Source: Grimontia sedimenti
GTDB taxonomy: Bacteria > Pseudomonadota > Gammaproteobacteria > Enterobacterales > Vibrionaceae
Assembly (NCBI RefSeq): GCF_011045095.1
Contig: NZ_JAALDL010000001.1
Span: 62,001 to 126,000, forward strand
Length of the DNA: 64,000 nt
Reading direction: 5' to 3'
Position 1 is the stretch's first letter. Each line of letters starts with the position of its first letter. Position numbers and translations under genes: made by a program. Positions 50,989-60,357 of the stretch are shown in pieces. The notes beneath the pieces were generated by a model, which searched no databases, was not told the DNA's origin, and saw nothing but the letters and a program-made list of their open reading frames with translations.

Positions 50989-53151
50989 ATGCTTAAAGCC
51001 CGCCGAGCCGCGATGGCTGTTTGTTTAAGCCTACCTTTTTCATTGCCTTCTCTGGCTGATGTGGATCTTGATGCGCTGCTTGATATGCCGCTTGAGTCTC
51101 TTTCTGACACCAAAGTGGTATCAGCGACCCGAACTTCACTTAGTCTTGCTGATATTCCTGCCGCCGTACATGTCATCACGTCAAAAGAGATTAAACGATC
51201 AGGTGCGAGATCTGTCGCTGACGTACTGGTGTTGGCACCGGGTTTACATGTCGCCAAATTCTCTAACTACGATTGGGGTATCGCGGCTCGCACTACCAAT
51301 GAAGCTTTGAGTAACACCATGTTGGTGATGGTTGACGGCCGAAGTGTGTTTAATGGCATGTTTTCGGGCGTGGACTGGGACTTAATTCCCGTCAGCCTCG
51401 ACAACATCGATCGCATTGAAGTCGTGCTCGGACCGGTGGGAACGATTTGGGGCGGAAATGCCGCAAATGCTGTCATCAATATTATTACCTTGGATGCTGA
51501 AGATGCCCCAAGAAAACGGGTATCTGCTTCTGTCGGTAACTATCACTATCAGGAATATCAGGTTCGACACGGAGGTGAAGTCGCGGACAACTTCTTCCTG
51601 AGCGGGTACGCCGAGTTTGTTCAGCATATGCCTTGGACAAGCAAAGAAGAGAAAGTTGAGGATCTACAGGATTTCCGCGTATATACCGAAAGATTCGGTA
51701 TGCGCGGCGATTACCAAAACCTAGATCGTACCATTTCGTTTCAGGTTGGCGGCATCCGTTCCCGTGAAGATTACCAATGGCTAACCTACCAACCCCACTT
51801 CCTTTATCCGGGTCAGGATATGGAAGATTACGTGGCGTTTGATAGCGAAATGGTGGCTGAGGAATACTTCGCGGGAATTAAATACCTTCAGGAGTTGAGC
51901 CAAGATACCCACTGGGAACAGCAATTCTGGCTGACATACAGCAACAGTAATGGTAGTGATCGCAACGCCTATTTTACCCGCTTCGATTCGGAAACAACCT
52001 ATACCGACAGCAACGTGCTTGGCGGCCACTTTATGGTGGGTCTGAACTATCGTTTGGTCGATGAATACTTCCGTCCGTACAGTGATCACGAAAGATACAC
52101 ATCGCCGTATCTGCGTGTGACTGATGAACCTGGTTTCACCAATCAAAGTGTTGCGCTGTATCTCAACTATACCTACCCGCTGACGGATAGCACCGAATTG
52201 ATGGTTGGTAACCGTTGGCAGTATTTCAATTTGGTCGAAGACACTTTCGCTCAACCACAAATTCGTTTAATGCAAGATCTCAGCGAAAACCAACGAATTT
52301 GGGCTGGTTGGGGACGAGCGGTCATTACGCCAGCACGCCAAGGCAGAACAACGGATTTCCATCAAAATATCTATGCCAGTGACGTAGCGTTCTGTGAGGC
52401 TGGAAACCCAAACAACTGTTTGCCATACACCTTTGATTATATGCAGGTTATTGTGAATCAAGGTGATGAAAATATGCCCGTTCCAAAGGTGGAGACGTTT
52501 GAGCTGGGCTATCGCTTCTGGGTAGATAAAACGGTTCAATTTGATGCCAATCTCTTTTTAAGTGAAGAGTCGGATATTCCAGCGTGGCTGTTGGAAAGCG
52601 CTGAGCGTAATTACATCTGGGAGGACTCTTCTCCTGGGACTGTCGGTACCATTATCGATGTTTATAAATATCGCCAGATAGCGCCATTAAGTGCTCGAAC
52701 CCACGGCGGCGAATTAAGTGTTAAATGGCAACCGTCGAGCGATTTTCAGGTTAACGCCAGCTACTCCTACCGCAAAATTAAAGCAGAGTGTCACGGCGAA
52801 GTGTGTGGCAGTAGTGAAGGGCCGCTTCGCAGCTACGAAAACGAACCTGTGCATCTCGCTAATGCTCAAATCATGTGGGATATCACGCCGGATATTTGGG
52901 TCAGCAATGTCTTGAACTACGTGGCGGCTTCCAAGCCGGACGAGTTGTTAGGCAGTCAGGAAGATTATGGCTGGCCAGAAGTGCTGACCTGGGATTTCAT
53001 TGCAGGCTGGAAACCTGCCAAAGATTTCCCGGAATTTATTTTCTCGGTAGAGAACCTGTTTAACGATCAAGTGAATGAGTACCCTGAAAGCTATAGCGGC
53101 TTTGACAACGGTACCCAATACTGGTTGGAAATAGATTGGCAGCTTCCGTAA
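50989..53151 (+). CDS. TonB-dependent receptor-like outer-membrane protein
   Basis: 720 residues. Signal peptide ~24 residues (AAMAVCLSLPFSLPSLA). Plug domain ~45-165: SLADIPAAVHVITSKEIKRS, RSVADVLVLAPGLHVA, MVMVDGRSVFNGMFSGVDWD-like segment and IEVVLGPVGTIWGGNAANAV, the classical plug motifs. The rest is a 22-strand barrel ending YWLEIDWQLP. No clear TonB box, and no Fur box upstream. The next gene (YfiR-like) starts at the last base of its stop. This receptor/YfiR/diguanylate-cyclase order occurs in several marine gammaproteobacteria (recollection) and suggests a signalling or ligand-sensing role rather than plain iron uptake. Confidence 0.85.
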   Translation: MLKARRAAMAVCLSLPFSLPSLADVDLDALLDMPLESLSDTKVVSATRTSLSLADIPAAVHVITSKEIKRSGARSVADVLVLAPGLHVAKFSNYDWGIAARTTNEALSNTMLVMVDGRSVFNGMFSGVDWDLIPVSLDNIDRIEVVLGPVGTIWGGNAANAVINIITLDAEDAPRKRVSASVGNYHYQEYQVRHGGEVADNFFLSGYAEFVQHMPWTSKEEKVEDLQDFRVYTERFGMRGDYQNLDRTISFQVGGIRSREDYQWLTYQPHFLYPGQDMEDYVAFDSEMVAEEYFAGIKYLQELSQDTHWEQQFWLTYSNSNGSDRNAYFTRFDSETTYTDSNVLGGHFMVGLNYRLVDEYFRPYSDHERYTSPYLRVTDEPGFTNQSVALYLNYTYPLTDSTELMVGNRWQYFNLVEDTFAQPQIRLMQDLSENQRIWAGWGRAVITPARQGRTTDFHQNIYASDVAFCEAGNPNNCLPYTFDYMQVIVNQGDENMPVPKVETFELGYRFWVDKTVQFDANLFLSEESDIPAWLLESAERNYIWEDSSPGTVGTIIDVYKYRQIAPLSARTHGGELSVKWQPSSDFQVNASYSYRKIKAECHGEVCGSSEGPLRSYENEPVHLANAQIMWDITPDIWVSNVLNYVAASKPDELLGSQEDYGWPEVLTWDFIAGWKPAKDFPEFIFSVENLFNDQVNEYPESYSGFDNGTQYWLEIDWQLP

Positions 53152-53711
53152 TGCCCCCGTCTTGGCAGCATCTTTATCAACACTACAAAGCCAGAGCGTT
53201 TGCGCTCTGGCTTTCGGCGTTGCTTGTCTTCTCAATCAGTACCTGTGCGTTGGCTAATGATATTCAGGATGACGATTTAAAAGCGGTCTATTTATTCCGC
53301 TTTGCTTTATTAGTGGACTGGAAGTCGTCGCATCAATCGTCATCTCAATATCACTTCTGCGTGGATGCCGATAACGGTGTCAGCCAAAAATTGAAGGCAA
53401 TTATTCAACAGAAACCTCTGGCAGTGTTTCATCAAATCCAAAACACTCAAGCCCAGCCACCTGGGTGCCATATTGTTTATTCCACTACCGATCAGGCTGA
53501 CCAAGTGTCGGCACTGAAAGCGCGCTTTCCTGATGCGTTGCTAGTGGGAGAAGGGCGCCGCTTCGTCAGGGCGGGTGGCATGATGGCATTTGTTCGTATG
53601 AATAACCGGATTAAGCCGTTGATCAACAGAAGTCATTTAGTGGGTGTTCCGTTCTCGCTTCGTTCTCAACTGCTTTCAATAGCGGTAATCGATGAGGAGG
53701 ACAAAGCATGA
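53151..53711 (+). CDS. YfiR-family (DUF4154) periplasmic regulator
   Basis: 186 residues. Signal peptide ending CALA, then AVYLFRFALLVDWKSSHQSS, the DUF4154 opening (normally A.Y...F..F..WP), CHIVYSTT, and the C-terminal RFVRAGGMMAFVRMNNRIKP, matching the G.I.F....R..F.IN pattern. In Pseudomonas YfiR inhibits the diguanylate cyclase YfiN from the periplasm. Here the following gene is a YfiN-like cyclase whose start overlaps this stop (ATGA). Start chosen at 53151, overlapping the receptor stop; a TTG 15 bases upstream is the alternative. Confidence 0.85.
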   Translation: MPPSWQHLYQHYKARAFALWLSALLVFSISTCALANDIQDDDLKAVYLFRFALLVDWKSSHQSSSQYHFCVDADNGVSQKLKAIIQQKPLAVFHQIQNTQAQPPGCHIVYSTTDQADQVSALKARFPDALLVGEGRRFVRAGGMMAFVRMNNRIKPLINRSHLVGVPFSLRSQLLSIAVIDEEDKA

Positions 53712-55638
53712 TTGTTCGTTGGCTGAATAACCTCCCGCTCAGAATCAAACTGGTGTTACCGACCTGGTTTTTGATGACTGCAGGTGTTGTGCTGCTGGGC
53801 TTTGCGATTGAAAACGTCGCCGAAGACAAAATGGAACAAAGCCTGATTGGACGAACCAAAATCCTGACTAATGCTGCGGCAGTTAACCTGACGGCAGCAC
53901 TGGCATTTGATGACAAACAGACAGCATTGGAACAGCTTGAAGCGCTGCGTGTTGACCCAGACCTGATTGGCGCAAAAGTGCGCACGTCCAATGACGCCAA
54001 TTTTGCGTCTGTCATGGACTTACCAGAAGACTGCCAGTTGGTGGGCGCTGCCATTAGCTGCACTGACACACAGTTTGAGCGCGTGAAAAACCGATAGTGC
54101 TTGGCGAAGAAATCCTTGGTTTTATCGAGGTGTATGTCTCCCGCGCTGCGATTGAAGAGGAGCGCCATTTCTTGGTGGGCTATCTCACTGCAGGCACCAG
54201 TTTGCTTTCTCTGTTGGCATTGGTTTTTGCGCAATTATTGCACCGTCTGGTTTCTCATCCACTGGCTTCACTGCATCAGTCGATGTCTTCTATGCTGCGA
54301 TTGGGTGTATTCGGGCGTGCGATTCCCATCAAACACAACGACGAGCTAGGGCAGTTGACAGCGTGCTTTAACGATCTGGTTTCCAATTTGTCTGAGCGCG
54401 ATTATCAGTTAAAGCAAACCCTTAACCAGTTGGAAAATAAGAGTCAGTACATTGGAGAGGTGCTGGATACTATGGAGCATGGGGTCATGGTTATCGCACC
54501 GGGCGATGTCGTGACTTATTTCAACCCTGCGGCGGAGTATTTGCTGCGTCAGGTAAACTGCTCACCGAGAGATCTGCCACAGCTATTACAAACCTTCTCG
54601 CCTGCCTCCCGGGTTCATGCGATCTCTCATGCTATTGACAATCACCAGCCGATGAAGGGCATTGAGCTGACACATACGTTGACTGGAAAGATCTTTCAGA
54701 TCAGCACTCAACCCATGTTGGCGGCGCAACATTCTCTGGTGCAGTTTGAAGATGTCACGGAGCAGCGAGAGGCTGAGCAGCGCCGTAAACTGGCTGAGCT
54801 GATCTTCGATAAGAGTCAGGATGCGACCTTGGTGATGTCTCGTGATCTCACTATCAAAACACAAAACGCTGCCTGCATTGATACCTTCGGTGTCCACTAC
54901 TCGTGGCGTACCCTGTCGACAGACAGTGAAAGCCATCTGAGCTTTGCGGAGCTGAAGACGTTGCTGACCGAGGGCACCATGGAGTGGCACCGCACACTGG
55001 TTGGACACGGTGGCATTGAAATGCCTTGTCAGGTCGTTGCGCGAACCCTCACTAATCATCGAGGTAGTGTGGAAGGTTTCGTGATTACCATTGTTGATTT
55101 GTCGACAGAAATGGAGATTCAGCGCCTTAACTACATCGCAAACCACGATGCGCTGACAGGCTTGGCGAATCGCGCTCATGCGCTGGAAAAGTTAACCCAA
55201 GACCATGATAAAGAGCGCGACATGCACATTCTGTTTATCGATTTGGATGGCTTTAAATCGGTGAACGACCAGTTTGGTCATCAGGTGGGTGACGAGCTGT
55301 TGAAAGTGGTGGCTGAACGTATGAAAGCGTCTGTGTCTCGTCGTGATTTCGTTTCCCGTTTATCTGGTGATGAGTTCCTGATTGCGTTGTATGGCAATGC
55401 TCCGGTCGATACCGTTGCCAATCGACTTCTCGAAAAGCTCAGCGATGAAATTGTGATTAACAACTGCAAACCAAGGGTGAGTGCGAGTATTGGTGTACGT
55501 TATTGGTCAGCGAATGATCCGTCATCGCTGGCACAAGTTATCGAGCAGGCTGATAAGGCCATGTATGACGCGAAAGCCAATGGCAAAAACCGTTTTTCAA
55601 AGTCAGAAAAGAGTGCATTAAACCTTAGCTCAGTGTGA
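53708..55638 (+). pseudogene. YfiN-like membrane diguanylate cyclase, frameshifted
   Basis: Two frames, 53708-54097 and 54097-55638, form one protein of ~643 residues. Order: membrane segment (~15-35), periplasmic domain, second membrane segment (GTSLLSLLALVFAQLLHRLV), HAMP, PAS (EVLDTMEHGVMVIAPGDVV), a second PAS-like segment, and GGDEF (DALTGLANRAHALEKL, DLDGFKSVNDQFGHQVGDEL, RLSGDEFLIAL). The active motif is SGDEF, compatible with activity; the RxxD inhibitory site is not intact (SRRD). The break lies at the five-A run 54086-54090. Adding one A gives GTG AAA AAA CCG ATA GTG, read V-K-K-P-I-V, and restores the frame. As given, the membrane input part would be cut off from the cyclase. Possible base-calling error. 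Confidence 0.85.
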
Positions 55639-55725
55639 GCGTAAAAACTCAGTCAAAACTCAACTCGAGGCAACCGGTACATTTTGCTAGTGTCGATCAA
55701 AAGAGCAACAATACGGGACGTTAAA

Positions 55726-56349
55726 ATGACACTGGAAGGCGCGATTACATTCACCATCGCCATCTTCATTTTTGTTATCACACCGGGACCGGGCATTTTT
55801 GCGATTCTGGCGCGGGCGATGATATCAGGCTGGCGTGATTGTGTGGCAATTTCGGCAGGGATGGTGACAAGTGACCTTATTTACCTGACGTTGGCATGTT
55901 TTGGTTTGGCAACGATCGCTGAAAACTACGCGACGTTGTTTACCATTATTCGCTATGTCGGCGCGGCGTACCTGATTTACCTTGGTTACAAGATGTTTAA
56001 GGCGTTGCCACAAGCGGCCGAGCTTACTGAGAAGCCAGCCAAGAAATCTTCAGGTGTGATGGCTGACTATATGCAAGGTGTTCTGATCTCAGCGTCTAAC
56101 CCGAAAGTGATCCTGTTCTATATCGCGTTTCTGCCGACCTTTATGGACCTGACGATTCTGAGTATGGGTGATGTGGTGTTGGCGAATGTGCTGGCAGGTT
56201 TTGCTTTGATGAGTGGCGCGATGCTGATTGCTGTTTGTGCAGACAGAGCCGCCAAGCTACTGAAAACTGAGAAAGCCATTAAGCGCATGAATCGAAGTGC
56301 CGGCTCTATCATGATTGGTGCGGGTGCCTATTTGGCCGTCAGCCGGTAA
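55726..56349 (+). CDS. LysE/RhtB-family amino-acid exporter
   Basis: 207 residues, about six membrane segments. ITPGPGIFAILARAMISGWR is the LysE/RhtB signature (PGP at ~21-23), followed by YLIYLGYKMFKALP and SASNPKVILFYIAFLPTFMD. Start at 55726 (GGGACG upstream) puts the first hydrophobic helix at the N-terminus. Convergent with a LysR gene that could regulate it or the GST genes. Confidence 0.87.
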   Translation: MTLEGAITFTIAIFIFVITPGPGIFAILARAMISGWRDCVAISAGMVTSDLIYLTLACFGLATIAENYATLFTIIRYVGAAYLIYLGYKMFKALPQAAELTEKPAKKSSGVMADYMQGVLISASNPKVILFYIAFLPTFMDLTILSMGDVVLANVLAGFALMSGAMLIAVCADRAAKLLKTEKAIKRMNRSAGSIMIGAGAYLAVSR

Positions 56350-56367
56350 GTTTAAGAATTCGACAGT

Positions 56368-56396
56368 AAAAAGCAGCCTAAGGGCTGCTTTTTTTG
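56368..56396. terminator. Bidirectional terminator
   Basis: AAAAAGCAGCC and GGCTGCTTTTTTT pair over TAAG between convergent genes. Confidence 0.92.
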
Positions 56397-56411
56397 TTCC
56401 CTTGATTCCCA

Positions 56412-57269
56412 TTAAGCAATTTTGGTCTGAGAAGCCGTGAACTGATGTGAAATGGAGGAAATCACAGATGGCGTAATCATTGGATGTGAGTGGGTCGCTG
56501 AAACAATCACAATATCAATGGCAGGGAGTGGCGGTAAATTAGCGCCTGAAAGCACCTTTAGATCTGGTGGTACGCTTCCCGTCGCCATCGCGGAAAGTGC
56601 TTGTTGGCTTCGTACCAAGCCCACCAAGGTTGAAGCACTGGTGGTGAAGGCGACCAAATCGACATCAATACCAAACTTGCCGAGTCCATCGAGTGCGGTA
56701 GTGTGGAACTTACAGCTCTTATCAAACAGTGCCATTGGCAGGGGGCGGCGCTCCACCAGTGTTGTGTCCTTCCCACATACCCAGACGCCTTTATCATGCT
56801 TTAACAGCCAACCTTCGTCTGAATCGGGGGCTCGGGTGACGATGGCTAAGTCCAAATCACCACTGTCGAGTCGTTGACGCAAACGTACACTGGACGCGCA
56901 AAGCACATCAAAGGTCACCTTGCCGAGCTGCTGTCTGAAAGCCTCAAGTAGCTCAGGCAGCAATGATTGGGCGTAGTCGTCAGGGCATCCGATACGGATA
57001 GGGCGGGTATTGTCTTCACGTTTGAATGCATCTAATGCTTCGTCATGTGAGGCAACCAGCCTCCGGGCGTGGCTGACCAAACGCTGACCGGCCAGGCTCA
57101 CGGTAAGTGGCCGTTTATCTCTATCAAACAGCGGACTGCCAAGTTCTTCTTCCAGCTTTTTAATTTGCATACTGATGGCAGATTGCGTGCGGTGAATCTG
57201 TGCCGCGGCGCGGGTAAAACTGCCTGTGTCCACGATGGCTAAAAAGCTTCGCAGTGAATCGATATCCAT
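56412..57269 (-). CDS. LysR-family transcriptional regulator
   Basis: 285 residues. HTH at 1-60: MDIDSLRSFLAIVDTGSFTR, AAAQIHRTQSAISMQIKKLE, followed by EELGSPLFDRDKRPLTVSLA. The effector domain runs from ~90 (IRIGCPDDYAQSLLPELLEA) to the end. Divergent from two glutathione S-transferase genes (start 57392) and convergent with the LysE exporter gene; in other bacteria this regulator subgroup adjoins LysE exporters or GST genes (recollection). Target and effector unknown. Confidence 0.88.
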   Translation of the reverse strand: MDIDSLRSFLAIVDTGSFTRAAAQIHRTQSAISMQIKKLEEELGSPLFDRDKRPLTVSLAGQRLVSHARRLVASHDEALDAFKREDNTRPIRIGCPDDYAQSLLPELLEAFRQQLGKVTFDVLCASSVRLRQRLDSGDLDLAIVTRAPDSDEGWLLKHDKGVWVCGKDTTLVERRPLPMALFDKSCKFHTTALDGLGKFGIDVDLVAFTTSASTLVGLVRSQQALSAMATGSVPPDLKVLSGANLPPLPAIDIVIVSATHSHPMITPSVISSISHQFTASQTKIA

Positions 57270-57391
57270 TCCCGATCTGTCCTTGCATCATGAAATCGAA
57301 TACTAGGTATCAAAACTATGCGTTAGAAACCTGTCCTGCTTCTGAGCATACTCGTTCACATCAACAAAAAGCAAAAGGAAAGGAGAGCCTG

Positions 57392-58051
57392 ATGAAACTG
57401 ATAATCGCCAACAGGAATTACTCAACATGGTCACTACGTGGCTGGCTGGTTCTCCGAGGCTTTGATATTGATTTTGAAGAAGTTGATCTCGATTTGTTCA
57501 CGGATGCTTTCTACTCCGAAGTGGGAAAATACTCAGGTGCTGGAAAGGTCCCTGTGCTGGTGGATGGTGAGGTTGCCGTTTGGGACTCTCTGGCTATCTC
57601 TGAGTATGTCAACGAACAATATCTCAACGGAAAAGGCTGGCCTGAAGATGTCGCACATCGTGCCAAGGCGCGTGCACTCTCTGCCGAAATGCACTCTGGA
57701 TTCACCGCACTTCGCGAAGAGATGCCGATGAATATCCGTGCGCGCCGCAACGTTTCACCTTCAGATGCGTGCTTAAAGGATATCGCGCGCATAGATGCCA
57801 TCTGGACTGAGCAAATGGCACAATTTGGTGATAAAGGTGGCTGGCTGTTTGGTGACTTCTCGATTGCTGATGTGATGTATGCACCTGTCGCGTTGCGCTT
57901 TTTGACCTATGGGGTTTCTGTGTCCGCTGAAGCGCAGCGCTACATGGACAAAGTGTTGGGTGATTCGGCTATGAAGCAATGGATTCAAGAATCCAAGCTG
58001 AACACGGTTGTGGTTCCGCAGGGAGAAACGGGCGAAGAGATCACAGTTTAG
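57392..58051 (+). CDS. Glutathione S-transferase family protein
   Basis: 219 residues. N-terminal thioredoxin-fold domain: LIIANRNYSTWSLRGWLVLR (catalytic-type Ser in NYSTWSLR) and GAGKVPVLVDGEVAVWDSLA, the cis-Pro and glutathione-binding SxAI region. C-terminal helical domain from ~90 with WLFGDFSIADVMYAPVALRF (N-capping motif SIAD). Start at 57392 (AGGAGAG). Nine bases before a second GST gene. Detoxification role likely; substrate unknown. Confidence 0.87.
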   Translation: MKLIIANRNYSTWSLRGWLVLRGFDIDFEEVDLDLFTDAFYSEVGKYSGAGKVPVLVDGEVAVWDSLAISEYVNEQYLNGKGWPEDVAHRAKARALSAEMHSGFTALREEMPMNIRARRNVSPSDACLKDIARIDAIWTEQMAQFGDKGGWLFGDFSIADVMYAPVALRFLTYGVSVSAEAQRYMDKVLGDSAMKQWIQESKLNTVVVPQGETGEEITV

Positions 58052-58060
58052 GAGGAAAGG

Positions 58061-58660
58061 ATGCTTGTATACGGAGACATGAAGTCCGGAAATTGCCTGA
58101 AAGTGAAACTGATTCTTTCATTTCTGGATATTGAACACGATTGGCAGCATGTCGATATCTTGAAAGGCGAGACGAAAACGGCTGAATTTCTGGCGGTGAA
58201 CCCAAATGGGAAGATACCCGCAGTGGTTTTGGATGATGGCCGTGTATTGTCAGAATCAAACGCCATATTGGGCTATTTTGCAGAAGGTACTTCTTATCTG
58301 CCGACTGACAACTTCTTGAAAGCCAAAGTCTACGAATGGCTTTTCTTTGAACAATACTCGCATGAACCTTTTATTGCGGTAGCCCGTTTCATTCAAAAAT
58401 ATCAGGGAATGCCTGCAGAGCGGCTTGATGAATACCACTCGCTTCAGGCTGGTGGACACAAAGCACTGAAATTGATGGATCAGCAGCTTGGAAAATCGGC
58501 TTTCCTTGTTGGTGATACCATGACGATCGCAGACATCTCGCTATACGCCTACACACACGTGGCGCACGAGGGCGGGTTCAGCTTGGAAAACTATCTAAAC
58601 ATTCTGCGTTGGATAAATGCTATCACCGACAGTGAGCGCTACGTCGGCATGCCCGATTGA
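58061..58660 (+). CDS. Glutathione S-transferase family protein
   Basis: 199 residues. MLVYGDMKSGNCLKVKLILS carries a Ser/Cys-containing start (SGNCLK), typical of bacterial beta/xi-like GSTs; NPNGKIPAVVLDDGRVLSES-type segment holds the cis-Pro and SESNAI motif. C-terminal helices include FLVGDTMTIADISLYAYTHV. Different subgroup from the preceding gene (low similarity), so not a recent duplication. RBS AGGAAAGG. Terminator follows. Confidence 0.87.
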   Translation: MLVYGDMKSGNCLKVKLILSFLDIEHDWQHVDILKGETKTAEFLAVNPNGKIPAVVLDDGRVLSESNAILGYFAEGTSYLPTDNFLKAKVYEWLFFEQYSHEPFIAVARFIQKYQGMPAERLDEYHSLQAGGHKALKLMDQQLGKSAFLVGDTMTIADISLYAYTHVAHEGGFSLENYLNILRWINAITDSERYVGMPD

Positions 58661-58683
58661 AGCTCTGACAAATCCAACATTAA

Positions 58684-58707
58684 AACCGCCGCATATGCGG
58701 CGGTTTC
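58684..58707. terminator. Perfect palindromic terminator
   Basis: AAACCGCCGC and GCGGCGGTTT with ATAT apex, between the convergent GST and aerolysin genes. Confidence 0.85.
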
Positions 58708-58728
58708 TCATTCAATTCACAATATCCA

Positions 58729-60198
58729 TTACTGCGCAGCTTGAATGCTGATCTCTACTTCACCAAAGCCAAGCGCACGCATTTCATCAGTGTCCAAATT
58801 GGTTTCCAGCTCAATATCACCCTGACGAAGTGTTTCCGTCACACTGCGTTTAGAGCGACGCGACTCAGAGATAGATTGTGCCTGCCCAATATCGATGGTG
58901 CCTGCATACTGGGATTCTGCATAGAAATCACCGGAAACAACAGCTTCGAACGGACGAAGGCTTTGGCTGGTGACGCTCTGCATGTTCTGTAAACCATTTT
59001 CCTGAATGGCCCAGCTCCAATCCCACCATTGTGATGCGCCCGGTATATGACGAATATTCCACTGGTGCCGAATATCGGCAGAAGGCTCACTGGCTCGTCC
59101 CATGGTGAAAGTATGTTTGTGGGTAGGGCGGTTGGTTGGGTGGGTATGCCATGCGTTACCACTCCAGCGAAGGAAGCCGTCGAATTCGACATCATAACTA
59201 ACGTCTGCGCTGAACCGGTAAGGGTAGGAGATACTTGAACGGTATAGCTCCACGCGAATGGGGATCTCAGAATTGGCAGGTACCATAGGGCGAGCCTGAA
59301 GCGTGACTGCTTCTGAGGTCGCACCACCATTGGTGTTCGCCCAGCTTTGGTTAGCTTCCAGTTTGATCGTCAATTCTGTTTCGCCGACCAAAGGCCACTG
59401 GAACGTGTTTTTGGTTTGCACGGATTGTGAGAAACCATAAGTGTTGGTTTTCGACCAGTTGGTGGATTCATCCACTTTAAGGTCAATGACCACCTGCTGT
59501 GCAATGTCGCTGCGGTTTCTAGCCGTTACATACACGGTTTTTACCAACTGCTTGCTGGACTCAGTCACATCACCGTGCCAGAAATCATCACTGTTCAGTG
59601 TGTAGTTGAAGTTGCTGACTTTGATAGCCGTTTTCTCGTCGCACCGGTACCCGTCACAGGAACCACGGTTGTTGCCTTGAATTACCCATTTGTCACCTTC
59701 CTGACGGACCGACATGTCTCTGCCAACATAAGGGCTACTGTTTCCGCCGACCCAAGCGTACCCTAAGTTGTGAGCTAGATTGCTTAGCGGGCGGATAAAC
59801 TTGCTTTCATCCGAAACCAGATTGTATTGAATATCGATTTCTTCTCCTTCAGGCAAAGTATGTTTCGCGACGTCAGGAATCCCTGTATTTCCCGTGTTGG
59901 TTGGATGGCACCACGTACTGTAGTTGGGTAAATCCTGTTTTATTCGCCCTTCATGTCCAGTCCCCATGATGACCCAGTTATCTTTCAAACCGGTAATTTG
60001 CCACTGACCCATTCTCGATAGCAGATAGTCGCGATGTAAAGTGGCTTCACTGCGTGTGATAGGACGATAACCAGAGCGACATACATCTTCTCCCTGGTAG
60101 TCGACAACAAGCTGATCAGGAAAAATCTTCGCAAAGCTGGGTGTAGAAAACGCTGAAAACAGAGACAGGGTGATCAGCGATAGGGTGACTCTAGGCAT
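58729..60198 (-). CDS. aerA: Aerolysin-type pore-forming toxin precursor
   Basis: 489 residues; Aeromonas aerolysin is ~493. Signal peptide 1-23 (ends PSFA). Close matches run along the whole length: VCRSGYRPITRSEA, MGQWQITGLKDNWVIMGTGH, the Cys-rich RGSCDGYRCDEKTAIKVSNF, TNWSKTNTYGFSQSV, WPLVGETELTIKLEANQSWA, FLRWSGNAWHTHPTNRPTHK and WWDWSWAIQENGL. Near the C-terminus RRSKRSV supplies a furin-type activation site in the same place as the KVRRARS region of aerolysin, so the C-terminal propeptide is kept. Exported as a soluble protoxin, probably by type II secretion, binding glycosylated surface proteins and forming heptameric pores (family knowledge). RBS GGAGAAA. A ToxR/ToxS-like gene pair precedes it on the same strand. 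Confidence 0.95.
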   Translation of the reverse strand: MPRVTLSLITLSLFSAFSTPSFAKIFPDQLVVDYQGEDVCRSGYRPITRSEATLHRDYLLSRMGQWQITGLKDNWVIMGTGHEGRIKQDLPNYSTWCHPTNTGNTGIPDVAKHTLPEGEEIDIQYNLVSDESKFIRPLSNLAHNLGYAWVGGNSSPYVGRDMSVRQEGDKWVIQGNNRGSCDGYRCDEKTAIKVSNFNYTLNSDDFWHGDVTESSKQLVKTVYVTARNRSDIAQQVVIDLKVDESTNWSKTNTYGFSQSVQTKNTFQWPLVGETELTIKLEANQSWANTNGGATSEAVTLQARPMVPANSEIPIRVELYRSSISYPYRFSADVSYDVEFDGFLRWSGNAWHTHPTNRPTHKHTFTMGRASEPSADIRHQWNIRHIPGASQWWDWSWAIQENGLQNMQSVTSQSLRPFEAVVSGDFYAESQYAGTIDIGQAQSISESRRSKRSVTETLRQGDIELETNLDTDEMRALGFGEVEISIQAAQ

Positions 60199-60357
60199 GG
60201 CTTTTTCTCCATTGTTTTTAGATGTTGTGTTCCTGCGTTATTGGTAACGCAGAGTCAGCATGGCACCGCTCTTGGGTGGTGCTAACTGAAAAACAATGAA
60301 AAGTAATCACCAATAAAATCATCGTATTACGATTATATTTTCAAACTTACTCTTGCT

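Noticed and set aside
54083-54097. Programmed -1 frameshift in the yfiN-like gene
   Set aside because: The sequence G-AAA-AAC is not a canonical X-XXY-YYZ slippery site (first-position pairing fails after slippage), I saw no clear downstream stimulatory structure, and an identical-looking five-A break occurs in the LysR gene.
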